Counted from the first letter of the stretch, positions 1 to 10,542 are shown. The stretch is DNA of 64,000 nt from Paraphysomonas bandaiensis (GCA_965644295.1 CBFFRP010000036.1:62001-126000); one strand, 5' to 3'. A program made the numbers and translations. Notes: generated from the letters alone by a model not told the origin.

Positions 1-1
1 G

Positions 2-136
2 TACTTTAGATACACTGCTAAAGTATCTCAACTTCGATATTTAGGAATAGTTGAGGAGCTGTATGGTCTTCGAAGCATACAGACCTCGCTTCATATGAGG
101 AAAGAGTATTTAATTTTACGACCTGGAGTAAAGTAA
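2..136 (+). CDS. 3' end of an unidentified gene (partial)
   Basis: An open frame enters from the left window edge and stops with TAA at 134-136. It gives about 44 residues with ordinary protein composition, including ELYGLRSIQTSLHMRKEYLI, then LRPGVK at the C-terminus. I do not recognise the family. The next gene is on the opposite strand and converges on it, which fits this being a true gene end. It could also be a chance open frame, because only 135 bases are visible. Confidence 0.4.
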   Translation, partial: YFRYTAKVSQLRYLGIVEELYGLRSIQTSLHMRKEYLILRPGVK

Positions 137-398
137 AACTACCCTTCCAATATTCGAATATCTAGATTTAAGAGAATCGGTACACTAGACCACTTACTTC
201 CATCCCAGTGAAAATATTTTGTAAAAAGATTTATTTTAACTTACAGAATCAATACTACTACTATTACAACCCTGCGGTTTCATATGCTTCTTACTTAACA
301 TCCTCACACATAGATAAGTTCTGTCTAGAGCACGAAACTGCACTCACTACATCATGTACAGCTCAATACTTACACAACAAAGAGTAAAAATATAGCCA

Positions 399-743
399 TC
401 AGTACATCCGTAACTTTCCGCCAATGCATTTAAAAATGGGATGACTGCGAATCTTCTGATTCCTTCCAAACGCCGTGTTACACTTTGGGCATGAAACGTA
501 ATTGCTATCAGGTGTCAAGCTCTCAAGAATTCTGTAGGGGTCGTCTACAATCCTTTCATGATAGAGCTTAACTAAACCACTTTTCGTGCCATTCTTTTTC
601 TTATAATCAAATAAACGTTCTTGACAGCTAGTGCAACAAACTGTAACTCGCCGGTACTTAGTACACGATCGCAGTGATGATAGATTTGTAATCTGACATC
701 TGTATAGATTCACAATCCTACGATGGCAATATAATACTTGCAT
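399..743 (-). CDS. Small zinc-ribbon protein, conserved-hypothetical type
   Basis: Single-exon frame of 114 residues starting at the ATG at 743. Two CxxC knuckles are visible, VCCTSCQ near residue 37 and CPKCNTAFG near residue 86, about 50 residues apart. Between them is a basic stretch KKKNGTKSGLVKLYHERIVD, and the protein ends in a basic segment (KCIGGKLRMY). The paired CxxC motifs suggest a zinc ribbon; the function is unknown. The layout CxxC, 'GxGxLVKxYxxRIV', CPxC resembles short zinc-ribbon proteins of unknown function in other organisms, but I cannot name the family. The first 25 residues are less protein-like, so the true start could be internal or lie in an upstream exon. Confidence 0.6.
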   Translation of the reverse strand: MQVLYCHRRIVNLYRCQITNLSSLRSCTKYRRVTVCCTSCQERLFDYKKKNGTKSGLVKLYHERIVDDPYRILESLTPDSNYVSCPKCNTAFGRNQKIRSHPIFKCIGGKLRMY

Positions 744-1298
744 CCCATTAGAGAACTGCTCTGGTTATATATAAATATATATGTACAGCACTGCTGCAAT
801 CACTCTAGAAGTATCTACACGGTTAAGACACCAAACGAAGTGTGTGAGGCTCTTGAAAGAAAAGGGGAAGTGATTTTGCAGGAAGATGACTCTATGATGA
901 AACACAGTCGATTTAATGCCCTCTATATGTTAATATGTGCATATTATGGTACCAACTGTGTTCATTATTGTGGCAGCTGGACACTGTATACTGCTGTATA
1001 CTGTACTGCTGTATACTGTACTGCTGTAGTCTGAGTGGAGATATACACACAGCAGTAGTACATGATATACAGAGATTATGTATTCCGATGTATTCCTATG
1101 GCATTATGTGTATATGTATCATATGCAGCAGTACAAGATATACACATAATGTGTGCACAGACCAGACCAGCATACATACATACATATAGCTACATGTCAT
1201 TCATCTCCATACCACACTCATATCACACCTATACACATATCAATACATCTAACATCTTATATCTCGTGTATATATATTCACATACTTCAATTCACTTC
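744..1298. other. Intergenic stretch, divergent between zinc-ribbon gene and WASH
   Basis: AT-rich DNA between two divergent genes, so it should hold both promoters. It contains a short tandem CTGCTGTATACTGTA-like repeat near 990-1030 and TACA/TATA-rich tracts up to the WASH start. A short open segment around 813-905 has protein-like composition (LERKGEVILQEDDSMMK) but no convincing gene structure. Confidence 0.5.
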
Positions 1299-3407
1299 AT
1301 GTCATTATTACTTCAACCACACGAAGTTCCCCTCGTATATTATGATCTCAATACCCCTCAAACACTTGATGATACTTTCCTGTACGTACATACCGTTAAT
1401 CATTAGAATAACCTTCTAATCTCACTCACTATATATACATACATTCATAGGGCACTACAGCATTTATCAGATACATTCGATAATGTATTTCATAAGATTG
1501 AAATGCGTCTTCTAGATGAACAGAATCGTGTGAAGGATATCAATCAACGTGTTCATCATTGTCATATGAAAATACAACAAGTCAAAGGATCAAATAAAGC
1601 CACAACCGTCTTCTCAACTGCAAAGTTTCCTGCATCGAAACAATTGCCAAAGATGCCTACATTATTCAGTATACAAGAAGATGTATGTACACTCTAGTCC
1701 ATTATATATACCCATAGATAACCCTCTGTATAGATACGCAGTCCATATCCAGAGCCACATGATGATGTCCACTACACACCACCTCATTCTATAGCATCTG
1801 CTGTAGGAAACAAAGAGTTAATAGACACTATACAGCATATGTATGGACAAATGAATTCATATGGAACTGATATGGTAAGATCTGAGTTTATTATGGAAGA
1901 TCAAGGGCTTGGATCAATCCCTTGTAAAGTCCCATCAACTGGATCAATCTTACTGTTTAATTCGAATATTAATCCGTATAAGAATTATCAAGCACTTGAT
2001 AATCTTGTTAGTACAGGAAGGTAAGTGGTTTGCAATGATATGAGGATATGATAGAGCTTATTGGATATATGATAAGGTCAAAGGAAGAAGAGGATGAGAA
2101 AGCTCATAGTCTTGCACAAGCACCTGCTACACTTGTTTTAGGCGACTCTCTTCCGGATATATCAGCCCTTGATCTGACATATAAGCCTCAGATGGGTGAA
2201 CTGAACGCTTTAGCTCTTCCATCGAACCTTCCTTTGGATTTCTTGGCTGATATACACTTCGACGGTGCAGCGCTTCCCTCTATAGCCCCTTCTGCTAATC
2301 GGGGAGCTGCTGCTGACTACTCATTACCTCAACTGACTGATGGTGGAAGTGCGACAACAGCGGCACAAGCAAGTGAGCAGTACGCAGCTGCTGCTCCTCC
2401 ACCACCTCCTGCTGCTAGTGAAGCACCACCTCCCCCACCCCCTCCACCCACGGCACCAACAACAACCGCTCCGCCACCACCGCCTCCTCCCCCTCAAAGG
2501 AGTGAACCTCCACCCCCTCCACAGGCCCCTGCTGCTGCTCCACCTCCTCCACCTCCGCCTAGTGGAGGCGATGAGAGTGCAGCTGCACCAGCAGACGCCC
2601 CGAGTAGCGGTCGTATGAGCCTCCTGGACTCCATCAAGGGCATGAGTGTCAGCAAGCTCAGATCAAAGGAGGAAGCACAGGTAGCCGCTGCTAAGGTCCA
2701 GAGACAGGAAGAGGCCAGCAAGCCTGTATCAATGATGGACGAGATGCGCCTCCGTATGCAGCGCCGAAACAGGTTAGCCTTATATATGTTTTCAACTCTT
2801 GTACTTGTGGTTACAACCCATTTCAGTGCTATCAGTGGCAAGAACGCTCGCCAGCAAGCCAAAAGCGACTCTCTTCTATTCAGACCTCCGCCCCCCATGG
2901 CTCCGATTTCAGAAGGGTGAGTATTTGATCGTACTATTTTCGTATTGACGTACTCTGTTCGTGGTGCCCTACAGGGATGGTAAGCGCCCTTCAGTAACGC
3001 GAGTATTTGATCAGGTGGTTATATTGTGTACCCGACTTGTTGTCGTAATATACACAGCAGGCAGATAGTGACAGCGACAGATTGTCAGACGTGTCTAGCG
3101 AGAGTGAGGTGAGCTTTGACTCCTACAGTAAGAAGTCATCTATTCCCCCGCCTGTGATTCCTAGAACTTCCCAACCAGCCCAAGATGAGGTCATTTTCTA
3201 CTGCTGTTTCGCCACTATTTTTAGTACTCACTGCTTCTGTTTTAGCAAACCAAACAGCCTTCCCCCCCGCCTGTACCTGCTGGCGCACCGCAAAGACGAG
3301 GGTCGCTGTTGGATGCCTCAAATCCTAAAGTAGCATCACTTTTGACGACGGCTCAAAGTAAAGGTGCGGATTCTGATACAGACAGCGGTGATGATGACTG
3401 GGATTAG
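1299..3407 (+). CDS. WASHC1: WASH complex subunit 1 (WASH), eight exons
   Basis: WASH is the Arp2/3-activating subunit of the endosomal WASH complex, which builds branched actin for cargo sorting. Exons I infer: 1299-1381, 1451-1682, 1755-2020, 2077-2772, 2827-2916, 2975-3014, 3061-3189, 3246-3407. All introns are GT-AG, 46-72 bp long, and all phases join, giving about 565 residues. The N-terminal WASH homology domain shows HEVPLVYYDLNTPQ, then ALQHLSDTFDNVF and IQQVKGSNKATTVFSTAKFP, the family signature. GLGSIPCKVPSTGSILLFNS matches the conserved central segment. A polyproline region covers about residues 298-360. A WH2/verprolin-like segment (SLLDSIKGMSVSKLRS) lies near residues 374-390. 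The acidic tail ends DSGDDDWD. Donors of introns 6 and 7 (GTGGTT, GTCATT) are weak, so those boundaries are the least certain. Confidence 0.92.
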
Positions 3408-4018
3408 CTCTCACGCAAAGTTCATGTGAACTAAGACTTGGTAGTCATTGCGGTTAAGTCTGTATGTTATAAGGTGTACCGAGTCGTTCATCAGGACATT
3501 CTGATGATGATGCGGGACATGTGTAACTATGCGTAAAGTAACTAGAACTGTAGTAGAGGAATGAAATTTAATTGCATACTCTTTGAGGTACCATAGAATA
3601 ATCAATAGACTTATCGCAACATTTTTTTTGTGTATGTCTTTGGTTGTTTGAAATGCAACAAATTAATTGACTAATAGTATTATTATTTCTATTAGATGAA
3701 ATAGAATTATTGAAGTACAAATAAGTGCCTAGCCTGTTGAGTTTCGATGTTTGAGCAATTAAAAGCTGCAATTCTAAGGTATTAGAATATTGACCGTTAG
3801 TCGAAGAATACTGTAGTGGTTAACAACACGATCTCCGCCATCAATGGACTTCAGAGAATTATACTGCCCTCCGTGACCAACTCTACGGTCACACTCTGGA
3901 TCGTGCACCTGCATACTGGGAAGACAGCGAACAGCGGTGCCTTACTTCCGCACAAACTTGCCCTGGCAGGTTGAAGTAGACCCAAGGTCACAACTATGAC
4001 AATGCATACTCGATACAG
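3408..4018. other. Intergenic, nothing recognised
   Basis: AT-rich 3' flank of WASH. Only short, low-quality open frames are present, and I see no RNA gene or repeat unit. Confidence 0.5.
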
Positions 4019-4900
4019 CCCTAACATGGGACAAATCCTACAGCAATGGTAGGGATAGGGCTAAAACAAAATTTGGACTTGACCTGCTGAACAAAGCCAG
4101 ATGCTCTGACTGTGGCTTTTGACTTGATTGCCCACACTCGCCTCCATCTCTCAGATACAAGAATCCGCCTTTGAGAGACACAAAGAGTGTCTTCGGAAAC
4201 TCCTAATTGACCCAACCCTACCACCTTGGAGTACCGCCATTCTCAAGAAACTCTCCAGCAGATTCTGGACTACCTCACTTCCGCAGGTTGAACGATTCTG
4301 GACAGGAACTATCACCGAGGCTCAAACGGAGCGTTTTGAAACACAATACAATTGCACCCTCAATTTGTGTGGACTACGTGCCCTCGATAGAGCAGTTGTT
4401 ACCTTCCTTAAACCGCTCTACGCTGCAGCCATACAAATGCTCCAAGATCATATTGGGCGTCATCGACTCCCTCCTAGACCGCGTCAGCGACGAGGCAACA
4501 CATTAATCATATACGAAGCGGAGCGTGGTGGAGTCCGCAGTTATCCCCCAGATCGCGTCTAACATGCGGCAACACACGATTTAAATGGAGCAACACCCAG
4601 CGGAAGCCGCGGGTTCTACGCTTACCACGTGTAAAGAGGAGACCTAGCGTTGCCTTCCTCTTCCACCACCCCCGCCTCAGCGGAGACGCCACGATGCCAA
4701 CTCCGTAAGCTACTCCTCTGTCCCACGCCCAACTCGCGACTGAAATCATTCAAAGACACGCTGGAGCCCCAATATACCCCCTCGCCCATTTATCTCAGGT
4801 GCAGAACACTTGACTCACTGATACAGAATCCTCCTCCACAAAGTCCTGAGAAACCCTACCCCAAGGGGCTTCCCCCTGACTAACCTCAAGGACTAACGTC
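4019..4900. other. GC-richer island, possible decayed mobile or foreign segment
   Basis: This stretch is visibly richer in G and C than its flanks and has a different base texture. Overlapping frames on both strands stay open for about 70-145 codons (for example 4128-4562 plus), but none shows a domain I recognise. It lies directly left of the MITE-like element at 4919. It could be the remains of a transposable element, an acquired fragment or a degenerate gene; I cannot tell which. Confidence 0.35.
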
Positions 4901-4918
4901 CATAGAGAGCTTTTCCCT

Positions 4919-5258
4919 CACCTTGGTGCTTGCGGCGACGTACAAGCAGCTTATATTGATGAAGGAGAAGAGATATTGATTATAACTTTATCTTGAATTC
5001 ACGTCCAGTTAACTTAGTAAATCATCCAATTGCGTCATAACTTGACATATATAGCCAACGACAGCATAACGCAATTTACTTTCTTGAGGATTAGATGTTG
5101 TAGAAAATTAGTGAATGTCTGATTATTAGCAATAGGCATGTAAGAGTCAGAACTAATGTAGGAAAACATTTAACTAACTAGTGCTTAACGCTTATCACTG
5201 ATATCCTACTATTTAGCGCTACAAATACTACTTGTGCGTCACCGCAAGCACCAAGGTG
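4919..5258. mobile_element. MITE-like element with about 28-bp terminal inverted repeats
   Basis: The left end reads CACCTTGGTGCTTGCGGCGA and continues CGTACAAG. The right end is its reverse complement with two mismatches over 28 bases. The 340-bp interior has no coding potential. Relatives of the right half, starting with the same CACCTTGG end, occur on the plus strand at 47686 and 48357, followed by the same TTGTAGCG..AGTAGTA-type sequence. This is therefore a dispersed non-autonomous family. I cannot define a clear target-site duplication. Confidence 0.7.
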
Positions 5259-5567
5259 CAACCACATTAGCTCTATATTGCAATATATCATCAAAATATT
5301 TCATTGTAATTATTAAAATGTACTACCTTCTGCCTTTTGCGACATCTTGTTTTCTATTTTCTATCCATGCCTTTTATATAGTAGTTGGTATTATATGATA
5401 GTATTTGAAATCGGCTTTGTCGTCTTGGTGACTTACTGTCATTTTATTATTTATATTCCACGATCAGAAACAATATTAAATTATAAAATTATACATTATA
5501 TATCGTGGTGTATACGTATAGACTGCTGGCAGTATATATATACTGTTGATGAACACTGATTCTTACT

Positions 5568-5572
5568 GTTAA
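5568..5572. repeat. Target-site duplication, left (GTTAA)
   Basis: GTTAA directly precedes the LTR at 5573 and recurs at 10543-10547 directly after the other LTR, as expected for 5-bp duplications made by copia integrases. Confidence 0.8.
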
Positions 5573-5918
5573 TGTTAACAATGGACATTTCACTGAAGTT
5601 AACTTTGCTCTACGCGTAAACCGTAACCTTGCTGTTGAACACAATGCACTTTCAAGTAAGAAATTATAATTATTATTCTGAACACTTCACTACATATTCG
5701 TGTAACATATGTTGAAACATCTGTTCCCAGCAACACCTGTTTATCATATGTTCATCAGTCAGTTCTATATCTTGTATAGTCACACATCAGTAACTGAATT
5801 TAATTCCTTTGTAACTATAATCACCCGTTACACCTATGAGTTGACTTTATACCTATTGCACACTGTTAACTCACTTCAATTGCACAATATATATCACATC
5901 ATATTGCAGAACTCAACA
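5573..5918 (-). repeat. 3' LTR of the left Ty1/copia element
   Basis: 346-bp direct repeat of 10199-10542. On the element's (minus) strand it begins TGTTGAGTTCTGC and ends CCATTGTTAACA, so it has canonical TG...CA ends. The two copies differ by about one substitution and a 2-base indel, which argues for a recent insertion or recent conversion. Confidence 0.88.
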
Positions 5919-6084
5919 CTCCCACTCAATTGGATGTAGTTAACCATTCTAAAATTTGTGAAGAACATTGCTATCGGATACGCAACCACCGAACCTCATA
6001 GGACACTGGTGGACGTATGACTCCGCTAGTATATAGCTAGCTCCCACCATTCATTCACACCTAACTAGTTACGACGAGCTCTCT

Positions 6085-6999
6085 TTACCTTGGGTATCTC
6101 TGCGATAATTTGTTCAGTAGTCTTAAATTTTCCCCAAGATTTCGCTCCCTCTGTTCAATGAATATTGGACCACACAAATCCTTGGTATAAATATCAGCAA
6201 TCTGTTGTCGACTGCTCACATGAATTAATTTCACTGTATTAAACTGTTCGGGATCTACATGCTCTCTAATCATATGATACTTAATCTCAATATGTTGTTT
6301 CGATCGTTGATGTTGCACTGGATTTTCGGATATATCCTGAGCACTTTGTTGACTATCCAGGAATAATGGTGTGGGCTCGTCAATTTTCAACCCTACTTCT
6401 CTAGTCACCCCCCGAGACCATATCATTTCCTGTAATCCGTTATATAAGCATTGATACTCTGCTTTCATAGTCGATGTAGCTACAGTAGACTGAAGTTTAG
6501 AACCCCACGATAGTGGTCCACCAGCTCCAAACATATTATATCCTGAAGTCGACCTCCTCGTCAACGGATTGCCTGCCCAGTCAGCATCAGTGAACATATA
6601 AAGATCAAAATCTCTCCCTCTATAATGAATACCTTTATCTGTAGTACCTCGTACATACTGCATTAAATACATCATGAGCTTACATACAGTGATATTAACT
6701 TTCGTAGAGAATCGTGACAATACTCCCACTGTATATGAGATATCCGGCCTTGTATTCATAGATAAATAAAGTAACGCTCCTATTAGTGGACGATGGGGAA
6801 AATTGTCAACTAATTCCTGCTCTTCAGTCGAATGCACATGTTCCACTCCCACTTTGATCCTATCCATGACATCACTATGTAGTGGGTATCGCCGAGTCTT
6901 GTCCCTTGGACCCAGAAAATCCACATACTTCGCCAATATCTTTTTGATGTACACTGTCTGGTCAAGTTTGAGACAATTCTGAGTTCTCGTCACTCTCAC
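6085..6999 (-). pseudogene. copia pol fragment: RT C-terminus and RNase H
   Basis: 304-residue open segment. It carries the copia signatures PLIGALLYLSMNTRPDISY, FTDADWAGN, ATSTMKAEYQ and FLDSQQSAQD, the acidic residues of RNase H, followed by the conserved IEIKYHMIREHV. The segment is intact by itself but out of frame with the RT piece upstream at 7003-7359, where only a few bases separate the two frames. One extra residue in FLDSQQSAQD relative to the intact relative (FLDSQSARD) suggests local decay. Confidence 0.85.
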
Positions 7000-7002
7000 G
7001 TT

Positions 7003-7359
7003 CTAAAACTGGCCAATCTCATTCATATCTGTAATATCGAACCTTTCACATACTCGTCGCTTAATTTCCAAAATAATACTCGTATCTCGACATGCTATCA
7101 GCATATCATCTACATATATTACTAACAGAACTAATTCACCCCTGATCCGTGTAAAATATAAACATGGGTCAAGTATACATGATATAAAATGCAAGGACTT
7201 AATAAACTTGTTAAGACATTTATACCATGACCGTGGTGAGCTTCGAAGACCATATAAACTTTTCTTCAGTTTAAAGCAATATCCTGGTGGCAATTTGAAA
7301 TCTGGTGTTGCATACTTATACACACATCTCCTTTTATATCTGCATATACAAGAATGCAT
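7003..7359 (-). pseudogene. copia pol fragment: reverse transcriptase core
   Basis: 118-residue segment with LKKSLYGLRSSPRSW and the catalytic VIYVDDMLIA (YVDD) motif. It ends NEIGQF followed by a stop, immediately before the frame that carries RNase H. The upstream fingers part is frameshifted away. It is clearly homologous to residues about 1185-1280 of the intact polyprotein at 42119. Confidence 0.85.
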
Positions 7360-7695
7360 TAGATACGTCGAGTTGATGCACCACCATATTCATAACAAAC
7401 GCGATAGCTAATAGCAATCTTACTGTTACCGCTTTTACCACTGGAGTATAATTGTTGGCTCTACCAACCTCATGGCCTCCGCATCCAAGTACCACAAGTC
7501 TTGCTTTCTATCGTGGAATCGCACCCTCCTTGTTGCGTTTCAAAGCAAAGACATACTCAGGATTCAAATTGCAGTGACACTGGGGTAGGGATGATGGGCT
7601 TAACTTCCATTACTTCCCTTCGTTCCAGTCTGTCACGCTCAGCCTGTCTTGCTGTCAATGGAGTGACTCTGGGGTAGGTATGGGCTTAACTTCCA

Positions 7696-8139
7696 TTACT
7701 TCCCTTCGTTCCAGTTCGTCACATTCAGCCTGGCTGAACTCCATTGCTTCCGTTCCGGCAACTCCAAGGATTCGGAATATGTCTGAGGCACCTTAGGTCC
7801 CGCTGACGAGCACCAGATGGAATCTGCCTCCTCTAGTAGGCTGCACTCCACTTCGTCACACGAAGGTAATACGTGCTTCTCCCCTACTACTGACACATTC
7901 GTCACCACCCTTGGAGCCCTTGTGCGCCTGCCCCTAGTTGAGCGATCTGATGGAGCTTCCTCTCCCGGAGCACTTACGAAGTCAGAAGGGGATGGAACCG
8001 TCCCAGTCAACTGCTGTAATAAATGTCCGCTGGTCCCGTCGTCACGAGATCCAGAACTAGCAGATACTCTTGTCACAAGGTCTTCACTCATCCGCGATGA
8101 TGTGAATAGGAGTCTTAACTTCCAGTTGCTCCTCACCAC
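7696..8139 (-). pseudogene. copia pol fragment: integrase-RT linker region
   Basis: 147-residue open segment rich in Ser and charged residues. It contains RRTRAPRVVTNVSVVGEKHV and a PQTYSESLELPERKQW-like stretch. These match in position and wording the linker of the intact relative (TQRVMTNVSTLGEINF, PESYEESLQCSDADKW). Frame and continuity with flanking pieces are lost. Confidence 0.65.
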
Positions 8140-8792
8140 CTGACATCAGGGATCTATATCCCACAGTTAGACCTCTTTCCGAATCTATATTCGCGTGGTC
8201 TTGTTGTACAGTTGGCCGCCATCTTCACATGGGTTTTGTCGATAACACTCCTCCCTGAGGAACCACTGCCACCGTGGCTTAGTCCATTTCTCGGTAGTAA
8301 TCAGCCGATCTCTAGGGCACTGATACATCAAACAGGACATGAACAGACGTGACTATTGTATCTCCTACTATCAACACTTGATACCCCATCTGCTCGTTGG
8401 GAAACCCACAAAATATCCTGTTTGTGCCTTTTCTTTCCGTCTATCGGCCTTCGGGACTAATACATACACCTTGCACCCCCATTTCCTCTCAACCAGGATA
8501 ACTCGGGCACCTTTCCTCCCAGGAACACACTCATAAGGTAACGTCCACTAACTTTACTGTCCTCCTTGGCATTTTCCTCCATTACATGATGGCATGATGA
8601 CGTAATAATAGGCAAATTCAAAACGTCATAATATTACATAGTGCCTCCCATGGCATCCTCCATGCTCATCATAGTCTCCAGCCAGCACCTCTCTACCAGT
8701 GTTTAACTCTACAATTCTCGGTACTCTAAGTAGTTCCAATCCACACACCAGTGCCCGCAGCATTCCGCGAGACAATATTCTTCACCTCATCT

Positions 8793-9017
8793 TCACATAC
8801 TTTGATGCCTTCTCTTTTGCCAGTGTTGAAAGCTTCCTACTCCTTGAGTCTCCATTGCTGACCCCTTCTTCGTCAGAGATATGACTCCTGGCTCTGCTTC
8901 ATATTTCTCTAGCACTCTATGATCTTTAACAACAATGAATAGCTGCTTTCCGGCACAACTGTCTAGATACACTCGTTGGTCTACTGCTTCAGTCATAAGC
9001 ACTTCACCATCTATCAT
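8793..9017 (-). pseudogene. copia fragment: aspartic protease N-terminal part
   Basis: The segment contains VYLDSCAGKQLFIVVKDHRV followed by LEKYEAEPGVISLTKKGSAM. It is homologous to the protease of the intact polyprotein at 42119 (VFLDSCASKQLFIIKNSDI). The catalytic triplet is DSC instead of the usual DSG/DTG in both elements. The reading frame breaks shortly after. Confidence 0.7.
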
Positions 9018-9215
9018 ATTGGACTCCCCTCCAGATGAGACATCATCATCTACATATTAGCATCATTCCGCCGATGAACTCTGTCTCTGTCTCTGTTCAT
9101 GTGTATGTTCAGCACTCTCTGCTCGTTAACTATGAACAGCTGCACTGCTCTGCTCAGTAGAAGGCAGTTTTAGTAGAAAATACATTTCAGCCTATCAATC
9201 TCTATTTCGACCATA

Positions 9216-9495
9216 TCATTGGCCAATATTTACAAGCTGGTATTTCGCTGTAGTCTTGTCGAGTACTACTCCCAACTCACTCCTAAGCCTATCCACCAGC
9301 GTTAGAAGCATATGATTGGACAAAACTTCCTTATTGGGATCATCGTCTGGTAGTCGCCTCCATGTATCGGTTGGCACCCTCCAACACATCTGCGTCATGT
9401 TCACATGCCTCCCAAATCGGTACAACACACGTGTCGTTTCACTTGTCAAACTTCAGCACCTTGCTGTCCTCCTTTGCCTCATCAGAGCTACCACT
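9216..9495 (-). pseudogene. copia gag fragment, N-terminal part
   Basis: On the minus strand the sequence around 9495-9440 encodes a GSSDEAKEDSKVLKFDK-like stretch. It is followed, through the frame ending at 9216, by DDPNKEVLSNHMLLTLVDRL and TTAKYQLVNIGQ. These correspond to the N-terminal and middle gag of the intact relative (DDPDKEMLASELVNKLVIRF). In this element the segment lies downstream of the zinc-knuckle segment, the reverse of normal order. Confidence 0.65.
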
Positions 9496-9838
9496 CGCTA
9501 TCACAATGAAAACACCCTGTATATGCTTCTGAACCCACTTGTTGCGCTCCTTTCCTCATATTCTTTGCTTTAGCCTTCCCATTTCGCTTGAACTTCTGGA
9601 AAATTTTATTTTTGTGTTTGACACGACACATACTTGCAGTATGCCCTTTTTTCATACAGAATGAGCATTTGACATTCTCCACACCTCCTTGTGGTCCGAG
9701 CATATTGACCTGTTCTCCTTGTTTGTCAATTTCGAACTCCTCAAGTTGTCGTTTAGCCTCATCAAATTCTTCGCACGCGTCTTTAACTATCTGATACGTG
9801 GTCGTTGCTTTAGGCAGCATTGCAATAGCTAACCACAA
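9488..9838 (-). pseudogene. copia gag fragment, zinc-knuckle part
   Basis: 116-residue segment. It includes YQIVKDACEEFDEAKRQLEE and the CCHC zinc knuckle CSFCMKKGHTASMC (CX2CX4HX4C), then a basic KFKRNGKAKAK tract and the start of a second knuckle (GCFHC). This is the C-terminal gag, placed 5' of the N-terminal gag piece in this element. Confidence 0.75.
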
Positions 9839-10147
9839 CTCCTTCAGCTCTGGAGTATGTATGGACTTTTTTGATCTTGGCGAGCTTGCTCTCCTCGGTT
9901 GGCGGTTGTCCCAACTTAGTCAATTTCTGTATTATCCCATTCAACCTATCAATACCAATAGCGACCTTTTCATTGGCTCTAATTTTAAAGCTATGGTATT
10001 GATAGGTTGAATGGGATAATACAGAAATTGACTAAGTTGGGACAGCCGCCAACCGAGGAGAGCAAGCACACCAAGATCAAAGTCCATACATACTCCAGAG
10101 CTGAAGGAGTTGTGGTTAGCTATTGCAATGCTGCCTAAAGCAACGAC
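9801..10147. repeat. Inverted repeat inside the left copia element (about 155-bp arms)
   Basis: 9801-9957 and 9994-10147 are reverse complements with few differences (a few-base deletion near 10065 and scattered substitutions), separated by about 36 bases. The sense arm encodes a gag stretch readable as DRLNGIIQKLTKLGQPPTEE, parallel to the intact element. The structure would form a long hairpin in single-stranded DNA or RNA. It probably arose by template switching or replication error. Confidence 0.85.
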
Positions 10148-10198
10148 TTGTTAAACTTCAGCACCTTGCTGTCCTCCTTCGCCTCATCAGAACTACCA

Positions 10199-10542
10199 TG
10201 TTAACAATGGACATTTCACTGATGTTAACTTTGCTCTACGCGTAAACCGTAACCTTGCTGTTGAACACAATGCACTTTCAAGTAAGAAATTATAATTATT
10301 ATTCTGAACACTTCACTACATATTCGTGTAACATATGTTGAAACATCTGTTCCCAGCAACACCTGTTTATCATATGTTCATCAGTCAGTTCTATATCTTG
10401 TATAGTCACACATCAGTAACTGAATTTAATTCCTTTGTAACTATAATCACCCGTTACACCTATGAGTTGACTTTACCTATTGCACACTGTTAACTCACTT
10501 CAATTGCACAATATATATCACATCATATTGCAGAACTCAACA
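10199..10542 (-). repeat. 5' LTR of the left Ty1/copia element
   Basis: 344-bp copy of 5573-5918, followed by the TSD GTTAA at 10543-10547. On the minus strand the LTR ends ...GTTAACA and the next bases are TGGTAGTTCTGATGAGG. TGGTAG fits the start of a primer-binding site, but the match then diverges from the intact relatives, so the PBS may have been lost by a junction at TGGTAG. Confidence 0.88.

Larger units (their letters stand above)
5573..10542 (-). mobile_element. Ty1/copia LTR retrotransposon, rearranged and defective
   Basis: Full LTR-to-LTR element with TSD GTTAA. On the minus strand, pieces of gag (9838-9488, 9495-9216), protease (9017-8793), a linker region (8139-7696), reverse transcriptase (7359-7003) and RT-end/RNase H (6999-6085) are recognisable, but in different frames with gaps; most of integrase is missing. 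The gag order is scrambled: the zinc-knuckle segment lies before the gag start segment, and a long inverted duplication (9801-9957 against 9994-10147) separates it from the 5' LTR. It belongs to the same lineage as the intact element at 41816-47347, sharing the KKSLYGLRSSPRSW motif and an LDSC protease site. It cannot be autonomous. Confidence 0.9.

Noticed and set aside
813-905. Possible exon upstream of WASH (LERKGEVILQEDDSMMKHSRF)
   Set aside because: The composition looks protein-like, but I could not find a start, splice partners or a family. WASH is complete from its ATG at 1299.
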